A stretch of DNA of 64,000 nucleotides from Lachnospiraceae bacterium (GTDB taxonomy: Bacteria; Bacillota; Clostridia; Lachnospirales; Lachnospiraceae), in NCBI GenBank assembly GCA_015056815.1, contig SVFN01000003.1, positions 96,021 to 160,020 of the forward strand. Direction: 5' to 3'. Under the pieces are notes generated by a model that worked only from the letters and a program-made list of their open reading frames with translations, was not told the DNA's origin and searched no databases. The position numbers and the translations under genes are program-made. Within the stretch, counting starts at the first letter, position 1; every line of letters starts with the position of its first letter. Positions 44,808 to 54,258 of the stretch are shown here, piece after piece.

Positions 44808-45557
44808 ATGCTTGAATTAAAGAATATTTCCTTTCAGGTAAGTGAGGAGGGACAGGATAAAGAAATCCTGAATGACGTTTCACTTACCCTGCCGGATCAC
44901 AAACTGATCGTGATCACAGGACCAAACGGAGGCGGGAAGTCCACGCTCGCACGCGTGATCGCGGGGATAGAGAAACCTACATCCGGAAAGATTTATATGA
45001 ACGGGACAGACATTACGGATCTTTCTATAACAGAAAGAGCCAGAATGGGAATCGGATTTGCATTCCAGCAGCCGGTACGCTTTAAGGGAATTCAGGTATT
45101 TGACCTGATCCGTTTAGCGACCGGGGAGGAGATTTCCATGACAGAAGCCTGTAAGTATCTGTCAGCGGTTGGTCTATGTGCGAGAGACTATATCGACCGC
45201 GAAGTAAACAGCAGTCTGTCAGGCGGAGAGCTAAAGAGGATTGAGATCGCAACAGTGCTTGCCAAGGGCTCTGCCATTTCTGTATTTGATGAGCCGGAAG
45301 CAGGGATCGATCTGTGGAGCTTTAATAATCTGATTCAGGTTTTCGAGGATATGCGTAAAAACATTGAAAAGAGTTCGATCCTGATCATCTCGCATCAGGA
45401 GAGGATTTTGAATATTGCGGATGAGATCGTGGTTCTGCGGGATGGAAAGCTGATCAGGCAGGGGACAAGGGAAGAGGTGCTCCCGGCACTGATCGGTACG
45501 ACGGACGCGATCAAAGGTTGTGTGAAAATACAGGCGGGAGGAGAGGAAACATGTTAG
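44808..45557 (+). CDS. SufC-like Fe-S assembly ATPase
   Basis: This 249-residue ABC ATPase has Walker A GPNGGGKST near residue 37, the signature LSGGELKRIEIATVLAKG and Walker B VFDEPEAGIDLWSF, as in SufC. The downstream SufB/D-like gene overlaps it by 7 nt, so the two are coupled. No sufS, sufU or sufD follows, so this is the two-gene type described as a minimal SUF-like (SMS) system, in which SmsC and SmsB form the scaffold. GGAGG precedes the ATG. Confidence 0.88.
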   Translation: MLELKNISFQVSEEGQDKEILNDVSLTLPDHKLIVITGPNGGGKSTLARVIAGIEKPTSGKIYMNGTDITDLSITERARMGIGFAFQQPVRFKGIQVFDLIRLATGEEISMTEACKYLSAVGLCARDYIDREVNSSLSGGELKRIEIATVLAKGSAISVFDEPEAGIDLWSFNNLIQVFEDMRKNIEKSSILIISHQERILNIADEIVVLRDGKLIRQGTREEVLPALIGTTDAIKGCVKIQAGGEETC

Positions 45558-46477
45558 AGCTGGATGAGATCCAAAAAAGATTGCTGGCAGAAGTCGCTGA
45601 TCTTCATAAAGTGCCTGAGGGCGCTTATAATATCCGTTCCAATTCCAGATCGGCAGGCAGGGCTTCAACGGCGAATATCGAGATCATTTCCAAGGAGGAC
45701 GGATCGGGACTGGATATCAGGATTAAACCGGACACCAGAAATGAGAGTGTGCATATTCCGGTGGTGCTGTCCCAAAGCGGACTGACCGAGCAGGTATACA
45801 ATGATTTTTATATCGGTGATAACGCGGATGTGACCATCGTCGCAGGCTGCGGGATCGATAACTGCGGGACACAGGATTCCGAGCATGACGGGATTCACCG
45901 CTTTTATGTAGGCAAAAATGCATCCATCCGTTATGTGGAGAAGCATTATGGTTCCGGGGACGGTACAGGCAAGCGTATCCTCAATCCCGTGACGGAAGTT
46001 TATCTGGATGAGGGAAGCTATATGCAGATGGAGATGGTGCAGATCAAGGGAGTGGATGATACCGAACGGGCCACTAAGGCAGAGTTGAAAGCGGGCGCAA
46101 AGCTGATCGTGCGGGAACGTCTGATGACGCACGGCAGACAGAGAGCCCTCAGTACCTACACCGTCAGTCTGGACGGAGAGGGCGCCAGCGCGGATATCGT
46201 TTCCAGAGGCGTGGCAAGAGATGATTCCTTCCAGCGTCTGGATGCAAGGATTGTGGGAAATGCAGCCTGTTCCGGTCATACGGAATGTGATTCCATCATC
46301 ATGGACAGAGGCAGGATCCTGGCAGTTCCGGCACTGGAGGCCAATCATGTGGATGCGGCACTCGTTCATGAGGCAGCCATCGGCAAGATTGCCGGTGATC
46401 AGATCATCAAGATGATGACACTGGGACTGACTGAAGCGGAAGCCGAGGAGCAGATCATTAACGGGTTCCTGAAATAA
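45551..46477 (+). CDS. SufB/SufD-like Fe-S scaffold protein (short)
   Basis: This 308-residue protein corresponds to the SufBD beta-helix core: ADVTIVAGCGIDNCGT, then IVSRGVARDDSFQRLDARIVGNAACSGHTECDSI and a C-terminal ALVHEAAIGKIAGDQIIKMMTLGLTEAEAEEQIINGFL. It is much shorter than classical SufB (about 470 aa) and has no long N-terminal region. The ATG at 45551 has GGAGAGG upstream and overlaps the SufC-like gene. It acts with that ATPase in Fe-S cluster assembly. Confidence 0.88.
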   Translation: MLELDEIQKRLLAEVADLHKVPEGAYNIRSNSRSAGRASTANIEIISKEDGSGLDIRIKPDTRNESVHIPVVLSQSGLTEQVYNDFYIGDNADVTIVAGCGIDNCGTQDSEHDGIHRFYVGKNASIRYVEKHYGSGDGTGKRILNPVTEVYLDEGSYMQMEMVQIKGVDDTERATKAELKAGAKLIVRERLMTHGRQRALSTYTVSLDGEGASADIVSRGVARDDSFQRLDARIVGNAACSGHTECDSIIMDRGRILAVPALEANHVDAALVHEAAIGKIAGDQIIKMMTLGLTEAEAEEQIINGFLK

Positions 46478-46599
46478 TGCATAATGATTCGGCAAAGAGC
46501 GGTTTTTTTATCAAAATGATTTATAAAAATTGATTTTAATTCTTGACGTAGCGGCACATGTGTGTTAAAGTGTATATAATTTCATAAAACACATGAAAA

Positions 46600-46990
46600 T
46601 CAGTGAGCAAAAGTAGTACTATAGACGGATGCATGACAGAGAGTCATCGGTGGTGAGAGATGATATGATATGTTTATAGGAATGGATTTGTGAGATGCAG
46701 GGTGAATTCAGTAGCCTGTGCCGCTGCCTCAGCGTTAACGGAGGAGGATATCGGACGAGAGTCCTGTATCTGCAATGAGTGTATGATTGGTGGCAGACAT
46801 TTCCGATTAGGAAATGTTTTTTTTGTACGATGCGGTCGTCAATACCGGGTTTGCATGAGCACACATCTGACGGCAGCGTGATGATCGGACAGGATCCTGT
46901 GTTGTGAGTACAGATGCCCCGATGATACAAAAACAGGGTGGCACCACGTTTATACGTCCCTTACCGTTTTGGCGGTAAGGGATTTTTTAT
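46600..46990 (+). promoter_or_regulatory. Tryptophan T-box leader of the trp operon
   Basis: All T-box landmarks are present. The Stem I region has CAGAGAG...GGTGAGAGATGA. The specifier loop reads GAATGGATTTGTGAG with the codon UGG (Trp) at 46683-46685. The antiterminator T-box core is AGGGTGGCACCACG at 46935-46948, whose UGGC fits the GCCA end of tRNA-Trp. The terminator stem CCCTTACCG/CGGTAAGGG at 46958-46981 is followed by TTTTTT. Upstream, TATAAT at 46575-46580 is a -10 candidate, with no matching -35. Uncharged tRNA-Trp should turn on trpE and the rest. Confidence 0.95.
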
Positions 46991-47075
46991 TGGTAACCGG
47001 AAACAATATCCGAAAAGGAGGAAAGAGAAGCGTTTCGGATACAGGACTTAAACGGAATGAAAAAAGGAGAAACCT

Positions 47076-48485
47076 ATGAAACGAAAACTGAGAGCTTATA
47101 AGAAAACAGTGAGTCTGGTTAACGAGAAAGCGATCGCCATGTTTGAAGGGATCGCAAAAGGGCATAAAAGTTTTTTGCTGGAAAGCTATGATAAGAATAA
47201 CGGACGTTACTCCTTTTTCGGGATCGATCCCGAGGAGATGATCTCATCAAGAGGAAACAGTCTGGTGATCACATACCGGGACGGACACGAGGAGGTTTAC
47301 GAGGGAAATCCGCTGGAGAGACTGAAAGAATATTACAGCGAATTTGAAGTCACAAAAGATGACGGAGAGCTTGCAATGATCGGTGGACTGGTCGGAAGCC
47401 TCGGATATGATTTCATCCGTTACAGCGAGGTCCTTCCGGATGAAAATCCCGATGAGATCGGGATCGAGACGATCCAGCTCATGCTGACGAAGGAGTTTAT
47501 CGCCATCGATCATGTGGCGGAGACCATGAGCGCGGTGGTTCTGGACGAAGATACGCCGCAGGGGAGACAAAGCGGGGAACAAAAGGCCGCCGGACTCGTG
47601 AATCTTGTGAGAGAGAGCATGAAGGAAAGCGGGAAGCGATTTGTTCATGACGGGAAGATCCTCAACAAGACAGACAGTATAGAGGCGTACAGCGACAAGG
47701 TAGAAAAGATCAAACATTATATTAAAGAAGGTCATATTTTCCAGACGGTTTTATCTCAGAGATGGACCATCGAGACGAAGCAGGACGGCCTGGAACTGTA
47801 TAAAGAGCTTCGCGATCTGAATCCCTCTCCGTATCTTTACTATTTTAATTTCGGAGAGTTTGAGATCATCGGCTCCAGTCCGGAAATGCTGGTAAAGCAG
47901 GAGGGTGACAAGGTTTATACCTGCCCGATCGCGGGAACCAGACCGAGAGGAAAGGATGCCGAGGAGGATCAGCTTCTTAAGGATGATCTTTTACAGGATG
48001 AAAAGGAAAGGGCTGAGCATGTCATGCTGGTGGATCTGGCACGAAACGACATGGGCAGGATCGCACAGTTTGGTACCGTGAAGGTGACACAGTTTATGGA
48101 GGTGCAGAACTATTCCCACGTGATGCATATTGTATCTTTGGTGGAAGGAAGAAAACGGGGAGAATATCATCCGCTGGATCTGGTGGCCTCCTTTCTCCCG
48201 GCGGGGACATTGAGCGGGGCACCGAAGATCCGCGCAATGGAGATCATCGATGAACTCGAAACCGTAAGAAGAGGCCTCTACGGCGGAGCGACAGGATATT
48301 TACAGTTTAACGGAAATATGGACTTTTGCATCACGATCCGCACCATGATCAAAAAACAGGATAAGGTTTACTTGCAGGCAGGGGCGGGGATTGTGGCAGA
48401 CTCTGTGGGAGAAAAGGAATATGCGGAGTGCTGCAACAAAGTCATGGCCTTGGCAAAAACACTGATCGAGGAGGAAAACTTATGA
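47076..48485 (+). CDS. trpE: Anthranilate synthase component I
   Basis: This 469-residue enzyme makes anthranilate from chorismate with TrpG. The feedback-binding LLES motif is in KSFLLESYDKNNGRYSF, and the catalytic C-terminal domain has FQTVLSQRW, IAGTRPRGKDAEED and LPAGTLSGAPKIRAMEIIDELE. The LLES motif favours TrpE over PabB. It is the first gene after the Trp T-box. It overlaps trpG by 4 nt. Confidence 0.96.
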   Translation: MKRKLRAYKKTVSLVNEKAIAMFEGIAKGHKSFLLESYDKNNGRYSFFGIDPEEMISSRGNSLVITYRDGHEEVYEGNPLERLKEYYSEFEVTKDDGELAMIGGLVGSLGYDFIRYSEVLPDENPDEIGIETIQLMLTKEFIAIDHVAETMSAVVLDEDTPQGRQSGEQKAAGLVNLVRESMKESGKRFVHDGKILNKTDSIEAYSDKVEKIKHYIKEGHIFQTVLSQRWTIETKQDGLELYKELRDLNPSPYLYYFNFGEFEIIGSSPEMLVKQEGDKVYTCPIAGTRPRGKDAEEDQLLKDDLLQDEKERAEHVMLVDLARNDMGRIAQFGTVKVTQFMEVQNYSHVMHIVSLVEGRKRGEYHPLDLVASFLPAGTLSGAPKIRAMEIIDELETVRRGLYGGATGYLQFNGNMDFCITIRTMIKKQDKVYLQAGAGIVADSVGEKEYAECCNKVMALAKTLIEEENL

Positions 48486-49051
48486 TCTTACTGATTGATA
48501 ATTACGATTCGTTTACTTATAACCTGTATCAGTATTTCGGAACGTTTACGAATGATATCCGTGTGGTGCGGAACGATAAGATCACCATTGACGAAATAAA
48601 ACAGTTGAATCCGGATAAGATTGTTCTTTCGCCGGGACCGAAAAGTCCGAAAGAAGCCGGGATCTGTATGGAGGTGGTCAGATATTTTACCGGGAAAAAG
48701 CCTATCCTTGGGATCTGCCTGGGGCATCAGTGCATCGGCGAGGCTCTGGGAGGAACAGTCAGCTATGCCAAAGCCATTTTTCATGGAAAACAAAGCAGGA
48801 TCAGTCATGATGGAAGCAGTATTTTTCATGGGATCGATTCACCGATCAAGGTAGCACGCTATCATTCCCTTGCGGTGCAGGCAGAGGATCTGCCGGATTG
48901 CTTAAGGGTGCTGGCAGAGACGGAGGACGGTGAGATCATGGCGATCCGCCATAAGGAATTTCCGGTCGTCGGTCTGCAGTTTCATCCGGAATCCATTTAT
49001 ACGGAGCATGGCAAACGACTGATCGAAAACTTTGTAAATGATGTGATCTGA
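48482..49051 (+). CDS. trpG: Anthranilate synthase component II (glutamine amidotransferase)
   Basis: This 189-residue class I glutamine amidotransferase supplies ammonia to TrpE. The catalytic Cys is in GICLGHQCIGEALGG near residue 80 and the His/Glu pair is in GLQFHPESIYTEHG. It starts MILLIDNYDSFTYN at 48482, inside the trpE stop, while the track start at 48428 is in the trpE body. There is no fused TrpD domain, unlike many TrpGD proteins. It could also serve folate synthesis as PabA. Confidence 0.95.
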   Translation: MILLIDNYDSFTYNLYQYFGTFTNDIRVVRNDKITIDEIKQLNPDKIVLSPGPKSPKEAGICMEVVRYFTGKKPILGICLGHQCIGEALGGTVSYAKAIFHGKQSRISHDGSSIFHGIDSPIKVARYHSLAVQAEDLPDCLRVLAETEDGEIMAIRHKEFPVVGLQFHPESIYTEHGKRLIENFVNDVI

Positions 49052-49123
49052 TAAACGAAAAGAAAGTGTTAAAAATGATGTCGGATGACAAGAAACGAAG
49101 AAGAAAAGAGCAGGAGAATTTTT

Positions 49124-49933
49124 ATGATTTTAGATGTGATCGTAGCCGATAAGAAAAAACGGCTTATGGAACAAAAGCAAGTATGCAGTGAGGCAGAGAT
49201 GAAAAAAAGGGCAGAAGAATGCAACAGGATCAGCATTTCTTTTTATGAAGCCCTGAAAAAGCCCGGGTTATCCATTATCGGGGAATTCAAAAAAGCTTCC
49301 CCCTCTCATGGCAGGATGGATAATAAGATTGAGCTGACCGACCGGATCGATCAGTATAATGCATCGGTGGATGCCATTTCCTGCCTGACAGAGGAGGATC
49401 ATTTTCAGGGAAGTGTGGCTTATTTTGAGCAGATCCGTTCGATCACCATGCTTCCCATGATCCGTAAAGATTTTATCATCGACCCGTACCAGATCTATGA
49501 GGCGAAGGTAATCGGAGCGGACTGTGTTCTTCTGATCGCGGCAATCTTAACGGATGAGAAAATGAAACAGTTTTATGATCTGGCCTATGAGCTTGGAATG
49601 GATGTGCTTTTGGAAGTGCATGATGAAGAAGAGATGAAGCGCGCACTGACACTTAAGGCCAAGATCATAGGTGTCAATAACAGGAATCTGAAGGATTTTT
49701 CAATTGATCTGAACACATCCGAAAGGCTGTCGAAGATGTTGCCGGGGGAAACAGTTTTTGTGGCGGAGAGTGGCGTCAGCAAAGATTCCGATATTGCATT
49801 TTTAGGACAGACCAGAACCGATGCACTCTTGATCGGCACAGCATTTATGGAAGCAAAGGACCCGCAGGGACTGGCGAAGCACTGGAAAAAAGTGTTTGAA
49901 AGTGCGGCGGATTACAACGTAAAAGCCTTATAA
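49124..49933 (+). CDS. trpC: Indole-3-glycerol phosphate synthase
   Basis: This 269-residue TIM-barrel enzyme closes the indole ring of CdRP. Motifs are EFKKASPSHGRM near residue 62, MIRKDFIID, VGVNNR-type IIGVNNRNLKDF and VAESGVSKDSD. AGGAG lies 8 nt before the ATG at 49124; the track start at 49085 is unsupported. It follows trpG directly. In the usual trpEGDCFBA order trpD would lie between them, but only 72 nt are present. Confidence 0.95.
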   Translation: MILDVIVADKKKRLMEQKQVCSEAEMKKRAEECNRISISFYEALKKPGLSIIGEFKKASPSHGRMDNKIELTDRIDQYNASVDAISCLTEEDHFQGSVAYFEQIRSITMLPMIRKDFIIDPYQIYEAKVIGADCVLLIAAILTDEKMKQFYDLAYELGMDVLLEVHDEEEMKRALTLKAKIIGVNNRNLKDFSIDLNTSERLSKMLPGETVFVAESGVSKDSDIAFLGQTRTDALLIGTAFMEAKDPQGLAKHWKKVFESAADYNVKAL

Positions 49934-49997
49934 ATAAGCCTGTTTTGAAGCGTTGGCTGATGACGGGCAGGGTCAGGCATGGCAGAGAGGAGCTGGT

Positions 49998-50786
49998 ATG
50001 GCAACACCGGAAGAGAGAGAAGAGAAGAAGCTACCCGAAACAAAGGTGAAGATCTGCGGTCTTACAAACGCGGAAGAGGTCCGGTGGGTAGTAGAAGAAA
50101 AAGCGGATTATGCCGGATTTGTATTGTTCGTTCCAAAGAGCAAGCGTAATCTGAGTGTGGAACAGGCACGCCTGTTGCTGGATGAATTAAAAAGGCGAAA
50201 CGGGAGTAAAGCGGGGAGAACGAAAAGCGTTGCGGTTGTCATAAGCCCAACGAAAGAACAGATCCGCCAGATAGAGCAGCTTGGATTTGATTACATACAG
50301 ATCCATGGAAGGATTGAAAAAGAGGCAGTCAGTGTGCTTGGTATCCCGGTAATACGGGCGATTCACATACCGGAGTTTCCAATGCAGGAGGCAGGAGGCG
50401 GGAGAACGATGCCGGTATTGCGGGCACTTCATGTAACGGATGAGGAGACGACAGAAGCGGCAACCTTGCCGGAAAAGCTGATAGAACAGATAGAATGGGA
50501 ACGCAAATTCTTTGGGGGAAAGGTCGAGGCATTTTTGTTTGATGCCAAAGAACCGGGAAGCGGAAAAATGTTTGACTGGAATTTGTTAAGAGAAATAAGA
50601 GCAGGCAAAGAGCAAATGATCCTGGCAGGAGGCCTGGATCCGTCGAATGTCCGTATGGCAGTGGATACCGTCCGTCCGGATGTGGTGGATGTCAGCAGCG
50701 GAGTGGAGATCTGCAGGGAAACGATCGGGAAAAACCGTGAAAAGATCAGAGAATTTATGAGAAAGGTGAGGACAGATGAGCAGTAA
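49998..50786 (+). CDS. trpF: Phosphoribosylanthranilate isomerase
   Basis: This enzyme converts PRA to CdRP. Motifs are [15 protein letters not shown], then [17 protein letters not shown] and VDVSSGVE. It has 262 residues, longer than the usual 200-220, mainly from an N-terminal tail and a central [22 protein letters not shown] insertion. The ATG at 49998 has AGGAG upstream and is preferred over 49953. It overlaps trpB by 11 nt. Confidence 0.92.
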   Translation: MATPEEREEKKLPETKVKICGLTNAEEVRWVVEEKADYAGFVLFVPKSKRNLSVEQARLLLDELKRRNGSKAGRTKSVAVVISPTKEQIRQIEQLGFDYIQIHGRIEKEAVSVLGIPVIRAIHIPEFPMQEAGGGRTMPVLRALHVTDEETTEAATLPEKLIEQIEWERKFFGGKVEAFLFDAKEPGSGKMFDWNLLREIRAGKEQMILAGGLDPSNVRMAVDTVRPDVVDVSSGVEICRETIGKNREKIREFMRKVRTDEQ

Positions 50787-51960
50787 GTATTATGGAGAAT
50801 TTGGTGGACAATATGTATCGGAAACATTGATGAACACACTGGCGGAACTGGAAAACGCTTTTGAAGAAGCAATCAGGGATCCAAAGTTTATGGAGGAGTT
50901 TCATGGTTATCTGAAGGAATATGTGGGACGGGAAACCCCGCTTTATCTTGCAGAGCGACTGAGTGAGAAATACGGGACAAAGATTTATCTTAAAAGAGAA
51001 GACCTGAATCATACCGGAGCACATAAGATCAACAACGTGATCGGTCAGATCCTTCTTGCCAAAAGGATGGGAAAGACAAAGGTCATTGCAGAGACGGGAG
51101 CAGGGCAGCATGGAGTGGCGACTGCTACCGGAGCGGCACTTTTTAACATGGAGTGCAAGGTTTTTATGGGAACAGAGGATATCGAAAGGCAGCATCTGAA
51201 TGTGATGCGCATGGAGATGCTGGGAGCGAAGGTCATTCCGGTTTCTTCCGGCTCCAATACACTCAAGGATGCGACCAATGAAGCGATCCGTACCTGGGCG
51301 AAGGAAGCGGAGGATACCTTCTATATCATAGGTTCTGCAGTGGGACCGCATCCTTATCCCAAAATGGTTAAGGAATTTCAGAGCGTGATCAGCGAAGAGG
51401 CAAGAAGACAGTTTTTGGAGAAGGAAGGGAAGCTTCCGGATGTTGTTATGGCATGTGTTGGCGGCGGGTCCAATTCCATCGGTATGTTTGCACATTTCCT
51501 GGAGGATAAAGAGGTGGAGCTGATCGGCGTCGAGGCGGCAGGACTTGGGATCGAGACCGGAAAACATGCAAGTGCCATGGCACTGGGGAGACCGGGCACA
51601 CTGCATGGTATGAAATCTTACCTTTTACAGGATGAGGACGGCAATGTGCAGATCGCACATTCCATCTCGGCAGGACTGGATTATCCGGGAGTGGGACCGG
51701 AGCACGCTTATCTGAAGGACAGCGGCAGGGTACAATATGTTTCCATTACCGACAAAGAAGCCATGGACGCACTTGCAGAGCTTTGCAGAATGGAAGGCAT
51801 TATACCGGCGATCGAGAGCGCACATGCTCTTGCCTATGCGTTTAAACGTGCCAGAACCATGACAAAGGATCAGTCGATCGTGTTGTGTCTGTCAGGCCGG
51901 GGCGATAAGGATGCTCATACTATCGAGGCCTATTTTAAGGGTGAGGCATATCTGAACTGA
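50776..51960 (+). CDS. trpB: Tryptophan synthase beta subunit
   Basis: This 394-residue PLP enzyme makes L-tryptophan from indole and L-serine. The start [15 protein letters not shown] is typical. The PLP lysine is in [15 protein letters not shown] near residue 84, and [10 protein letters not shown] is the phosphate loop. Length is standard for TrpB1. It overlaps the end of trpF by 11 nt and is followed 161 nt later by trpA. Confidence 0.97.
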   Translation: MSSKYYGEFGGQYVSETLMNTLAELENAFEEAIRDPKFMEEFHGYLKEYVGRETPLYLAERLSEKYGTKIYLKREDLNHTGAHKINNVIGQILLAKRMGKTKVIAETGAGQHGVATATGAALFNMECKVFMGTEDIERQHLNVMRMEMLGAKVIPVSSGSNTLKDATNEAIRTWAKEAEDTFYIIGSAVGPHPYPKMVKEFQSVISEEARRQFLEKEGKLPDVVMACVGGGSNSIGMFAHFLEDKEVELIGVEAAGLGIETGKHASAMALGRPGTLHGMKSYLLQDEDGNVQIAHSISAGLDYPGVGPEHAYLKDSGRVQYVSITDKEAMDALAELCRMEGIIPAIESAHALAYAFKRARTMTKDQSIVLCLSGRGDKDAHTIEAYFKGEAYLN

Positions 51961-52121
51961 CGGATCAGAAGGCCGGACACCAAAACGGTATACACTGTAT
52001 ATGGACTTTTGCGGACTGACCGATGACCGGATACTGTTTTTCGTACGTTCATATAGTACGGTAAACACAGAACATCTCGATCGCGGGCAGGTATCAGTAA
52101 CAAGATAAGAGGAGAAAATGG

Positions 52122-52922
52122 ATGATGGAAAATAGAATCGAAAGCCGCCTTGCATCCTGCAAAGCGAACAACCAGAAAGCATTTATAACATATATGACGG
52201 CAGGTCTTCCGGATATGGAGGGATGTAAAGAACTGATCCGGGCACAGGAAGAGGCGGGTACCGACATTGTGGAACTGGGGATCCCGTTTTCCGATCCGGC
52301 AGCCGACGGACCGGTGATACAGGCAGCCTCCTACAGATCCATCTGTCAGGGGACCAATCTTCGAAAAGTATTTGATATGGTGGACTCACTTCGCAAGGAA
52401 GGAAGTGGGATTCCACTTGTATTTATGATGTATTTTAATACCATTCTTTACTATGGGATTGAAGAATTCGTGAAAAAATGCATAGAAACGGGCGTGGACG
52501 GACTGATCGTGCCGGATCTGCCCTTCGAGGAACAGCCTCAGCTTGCCGATGTCCTTGATGCATATGAAGGAGCACCGCTTCTCATACAGCTTGTGACGCC
52601 GGTTTCCGGGAAACGGATTCCCATGATCTTAGAGAATGCCAGAGGATTTGTCTACTGTGTGTCCAGTATGGGTGTAACCGGGCAGGCGGCTGATTTTCAC
52701 AAGGATGTATTACAGTATCTGACCGAAGTGAAAAATGTGAGTCGGATTCCGGTTATGATGGGCTTTGGAATCCGGGAAGCAAAAGATGTGGCACCGATGA
52801 AGTCTGTGATCGACGGCTGTATCGTGGGATCTCATTTTATCAAACTCATGGAAGAGAGCAATTATGATCGTGAGACTGCAAAAGAATATGTCAAAACCTT
52901 CAAGAAAGAATTGAATGAATAG
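52122..52922 (+). CDS. trpA: Tryptophan synthase alpha subunit
   Basis: This 266-residue TIM-barrel enzyme releases indole from indole-3-glycerol phosphate and feeds it to TrpB. Active-site Glu is in VELGIPFSDPAADGPVIQAAS near residue 48; the LIVPDLPFEE and GFGIREAKDV blocks are present. The start is 52122 or the next ATG codon. AGGAG precedes it. It is the last gene of the trp run, 161 nt after trpB. Confidence 0.96.
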   Translation: MMENRIESRLASCKANNQKAFITYMTAGLPDMEGCKELIRAQEEAGTDIVELGIPFSDPAADGPVIQAASYRSICQGTNLRKVFDMVDSLRKEGSGIPLVFMMYFNTILYYGIEEFVKKCIETGVDGLIVPDLPFEEQPQLADVLDAYEGAPLLIQLVTPVSGKRIPMILENARGFVYCVSSMGVTGQAADFHKDVLQYLTEVKNVSRIPVMMGFGIREAKDVAPMKSVIDGCIVGSHFIKLMEESNYDRETAKEYVKTFKKELNE

Positions 52923-52939
52923 GATTTTTTCGGTATAAT
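52911..52939 (+). promoter_or_regulatory. Promoter of the GGDEF-like gene
   Basis: TTGAAT, 17 nt, TATAAT. The -35 box overlaps the last codons of trpA. A GCGCC AGT GGCGC hairpin lies in the following leader. Confidence 0.75.
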
Positions 52940-53043
52940 GTCATAAAAGGATGCCGTTTGTGTGTAAAGCGCCAGTGGCGCAGAACCGGTGGAGCAATCT
53001 GTAAAGAGCACGCAAAAAATGATGGCATTATTGGAGGTAGGGT

Positions 53044-53979
53044 ATGGCATTTGGGTTAGTTCCGTTAGAGAAGAGATTGAAGGACAACATCAAGAACTAC
53101 AGTCTGGATCATCTCTATGATATTGCAGGGATTACGGAATTGTTGAAACGGTTGTATGAGGTGAGCGGAATCTGTTTCCTCCTGACAGACAGACACGGGG
53201 AGAGAAGTGTGATGTTTGGAAGCTTTACCGGGTTCGTGCCGGATGTAGTGAATGAGCCGGGGATCAAGATCCGCGTTTCGGGAAGGACGATCGCCCATCT
53301 GTATGTCAAGGAGAGTGCAGACAAAGAAATCGGTGCTGAGTTTTCGGATGCTTCCAGACGCAAGCTGGTAAACGAAGTGGCAGCGACACTGACAAGAGAA
53401 GGCAGTGCCGCATTTGCACAGATGGAGACTTCTCTTTATGCGGACGAGCTGGAGAAGATGCTGGAAAAAGAGCAGTACCAGGTAAAGCATGGCGAGAAGA
53501 CGGATGCGCTCACCGGCGTGCTGAACAGTACTTATTTTGAAAACAGACAGAAGGTTATCGACCGTTCCGAAACGGTTCCGGTGGGGATTGTCTGTGCGAA
53601 CATCAATGACTGGAAATATGTGAATGATACCTATGGAGATGAAGAAAGCGACCGTCTGATCAAAGTTGTTGCGGGAGTGATAAAAGAAGAAGCGAAGCCG
53701 GAGTACGTCATCGGAAGATGCGGCGGTGATTTTTTCTATATTCTGATCCCGTTAGCGGCAGAGGGGGAAACAGAAGACTATGTTCAAACGATCAAAGCCC
53801 GTTTTGCGGCATATGAGGATGACAAGCTGGCCCCCAGCGTTGCCTGCGGTACGGTCATCAAAACCAATGTCGAGCAGTCCATCAAGGATCTTATGTCCGA
53901 TGCGGAGTATGAGATGTTTGAGGACAAGATCCGGATGAAGAATGAACCGGGATACCGGGAACGATTGGAGAAACGTTAA
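53044..53979 (+). CDS. Protein with degenerate GGDEF domain
   Basis: Residues 1-130 of this 311-residue protein form a PocR/GAF-like sensor region (LEKRLKDNIKNYSLDHLYDIAGITELLKRLYEVSGICFLLTD). Residues about 150-300 are a GGDEF fold (TDALTGVLNSTYFENR, then GRCGGDFFYILIPL). The catalytic motif GGDEF reads GGDFF, with the acidic fourth residue replaced by Phe, so cyclic-di-GMP synthesis is doubtful; a binding or regulatory role is more likely. GGAGG precedes the ATG. It is monocistronic. Confidence 0.85.
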   Translation: MAFGLVPLEKRLKDNIKNYSLDHLYDIAGITELLKRLYEVSGICFLLTDRHGERSVMFGSFTGFVPDVVNEPGIKIRVSGRTIAHLYVKESADKEIGAEFSDASRRKLVNEVAATLTREGSAAFAQMETSLYADELEKMLEKEQYQVKHGEKTDALTGVLNSTYFENRQKVIDRSETVPVGIVCANINDWKYVNDTYGDEESDRLIKVVAGVIKEEAKPEYVIGRCGGDFFYILIPLAAEGETEDYVQTIKARFAAYEDDKLAPSVACGTVIKTNVEQSIKDLMSDAEYEMFEDKIRMKNEPGYRERLEKR

Positions 53980-53988
53980 GAAAGGAAG

Positions 53989-54010
53989 GGAGCCTTAGGG
54001 CTCCTTTTTT
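53989..54010 (+). terminator. Intrinsic terminator after the GGDEF-like gene
   Basis: GGAGCC, loop TTAG, GGCTCC, six T. Confidence 0.9.
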
Positions 54011-54059
54011 GTAAATCATCATTTTTGATGATTTACAAAAAAAGAGAGTGTGTTATAAT
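54005..54059 (+). promoter_or_regulatory. Perfect 17-bp inverted repeat next to the GH48 promoter
   Basis: TTTTTTGTAAATCATCA at 54005-54021 and its exact complement at 54026-54042 flank TTTT. The right arm contains TTTACA (-35) and TATAAT follows at 54054-54059 with an extended TG (16-nt spacer). It may be an operator, or it may be a second terminator. The GH48 leader 54060-54258 holds CCGGCTA/TAGCCGG arms but no gene. Confidence 0.6.
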
Positions 54060-54258
54060 ACCGAAGACTGATGTAAAAATCCATATATTTTTTCTGAACA
54101 AGGATCAGGCAGACCGGCTAAAAAAAGAAGAAAAGATTCAAAATTATAGCCGGAAATGGGGAAAACCGAAGAAACAGAGGAGAAACCAGCTGAAAAATAA
54201 AAAAGCTCCAGAATGATAGCAAAAGAAACAGACGAATCAAAAAGGAGGAAACATAAAA

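Noticed and set aside
47076-49051. trpE/trpG being pabB/pabA
   Set aside because: LLES motif in the first protein, Trp T-box upstream and trpCFBA downstream all favour the tryptophan pathway.
52940-53043. Cyclic-di-GMP riboswitch before the GGDEF-like gene
   Set aside because: Searched by eye for GEMM-I and GEMM-II cores; only a short GCGCC/GGCGC hairpin is present.
54025-54216. 63-aa ORF in the GH48 leader
   Set aside because: Lysine-rich shadow of the A-rich leader, overlapping the promoter and without a ribosome site.
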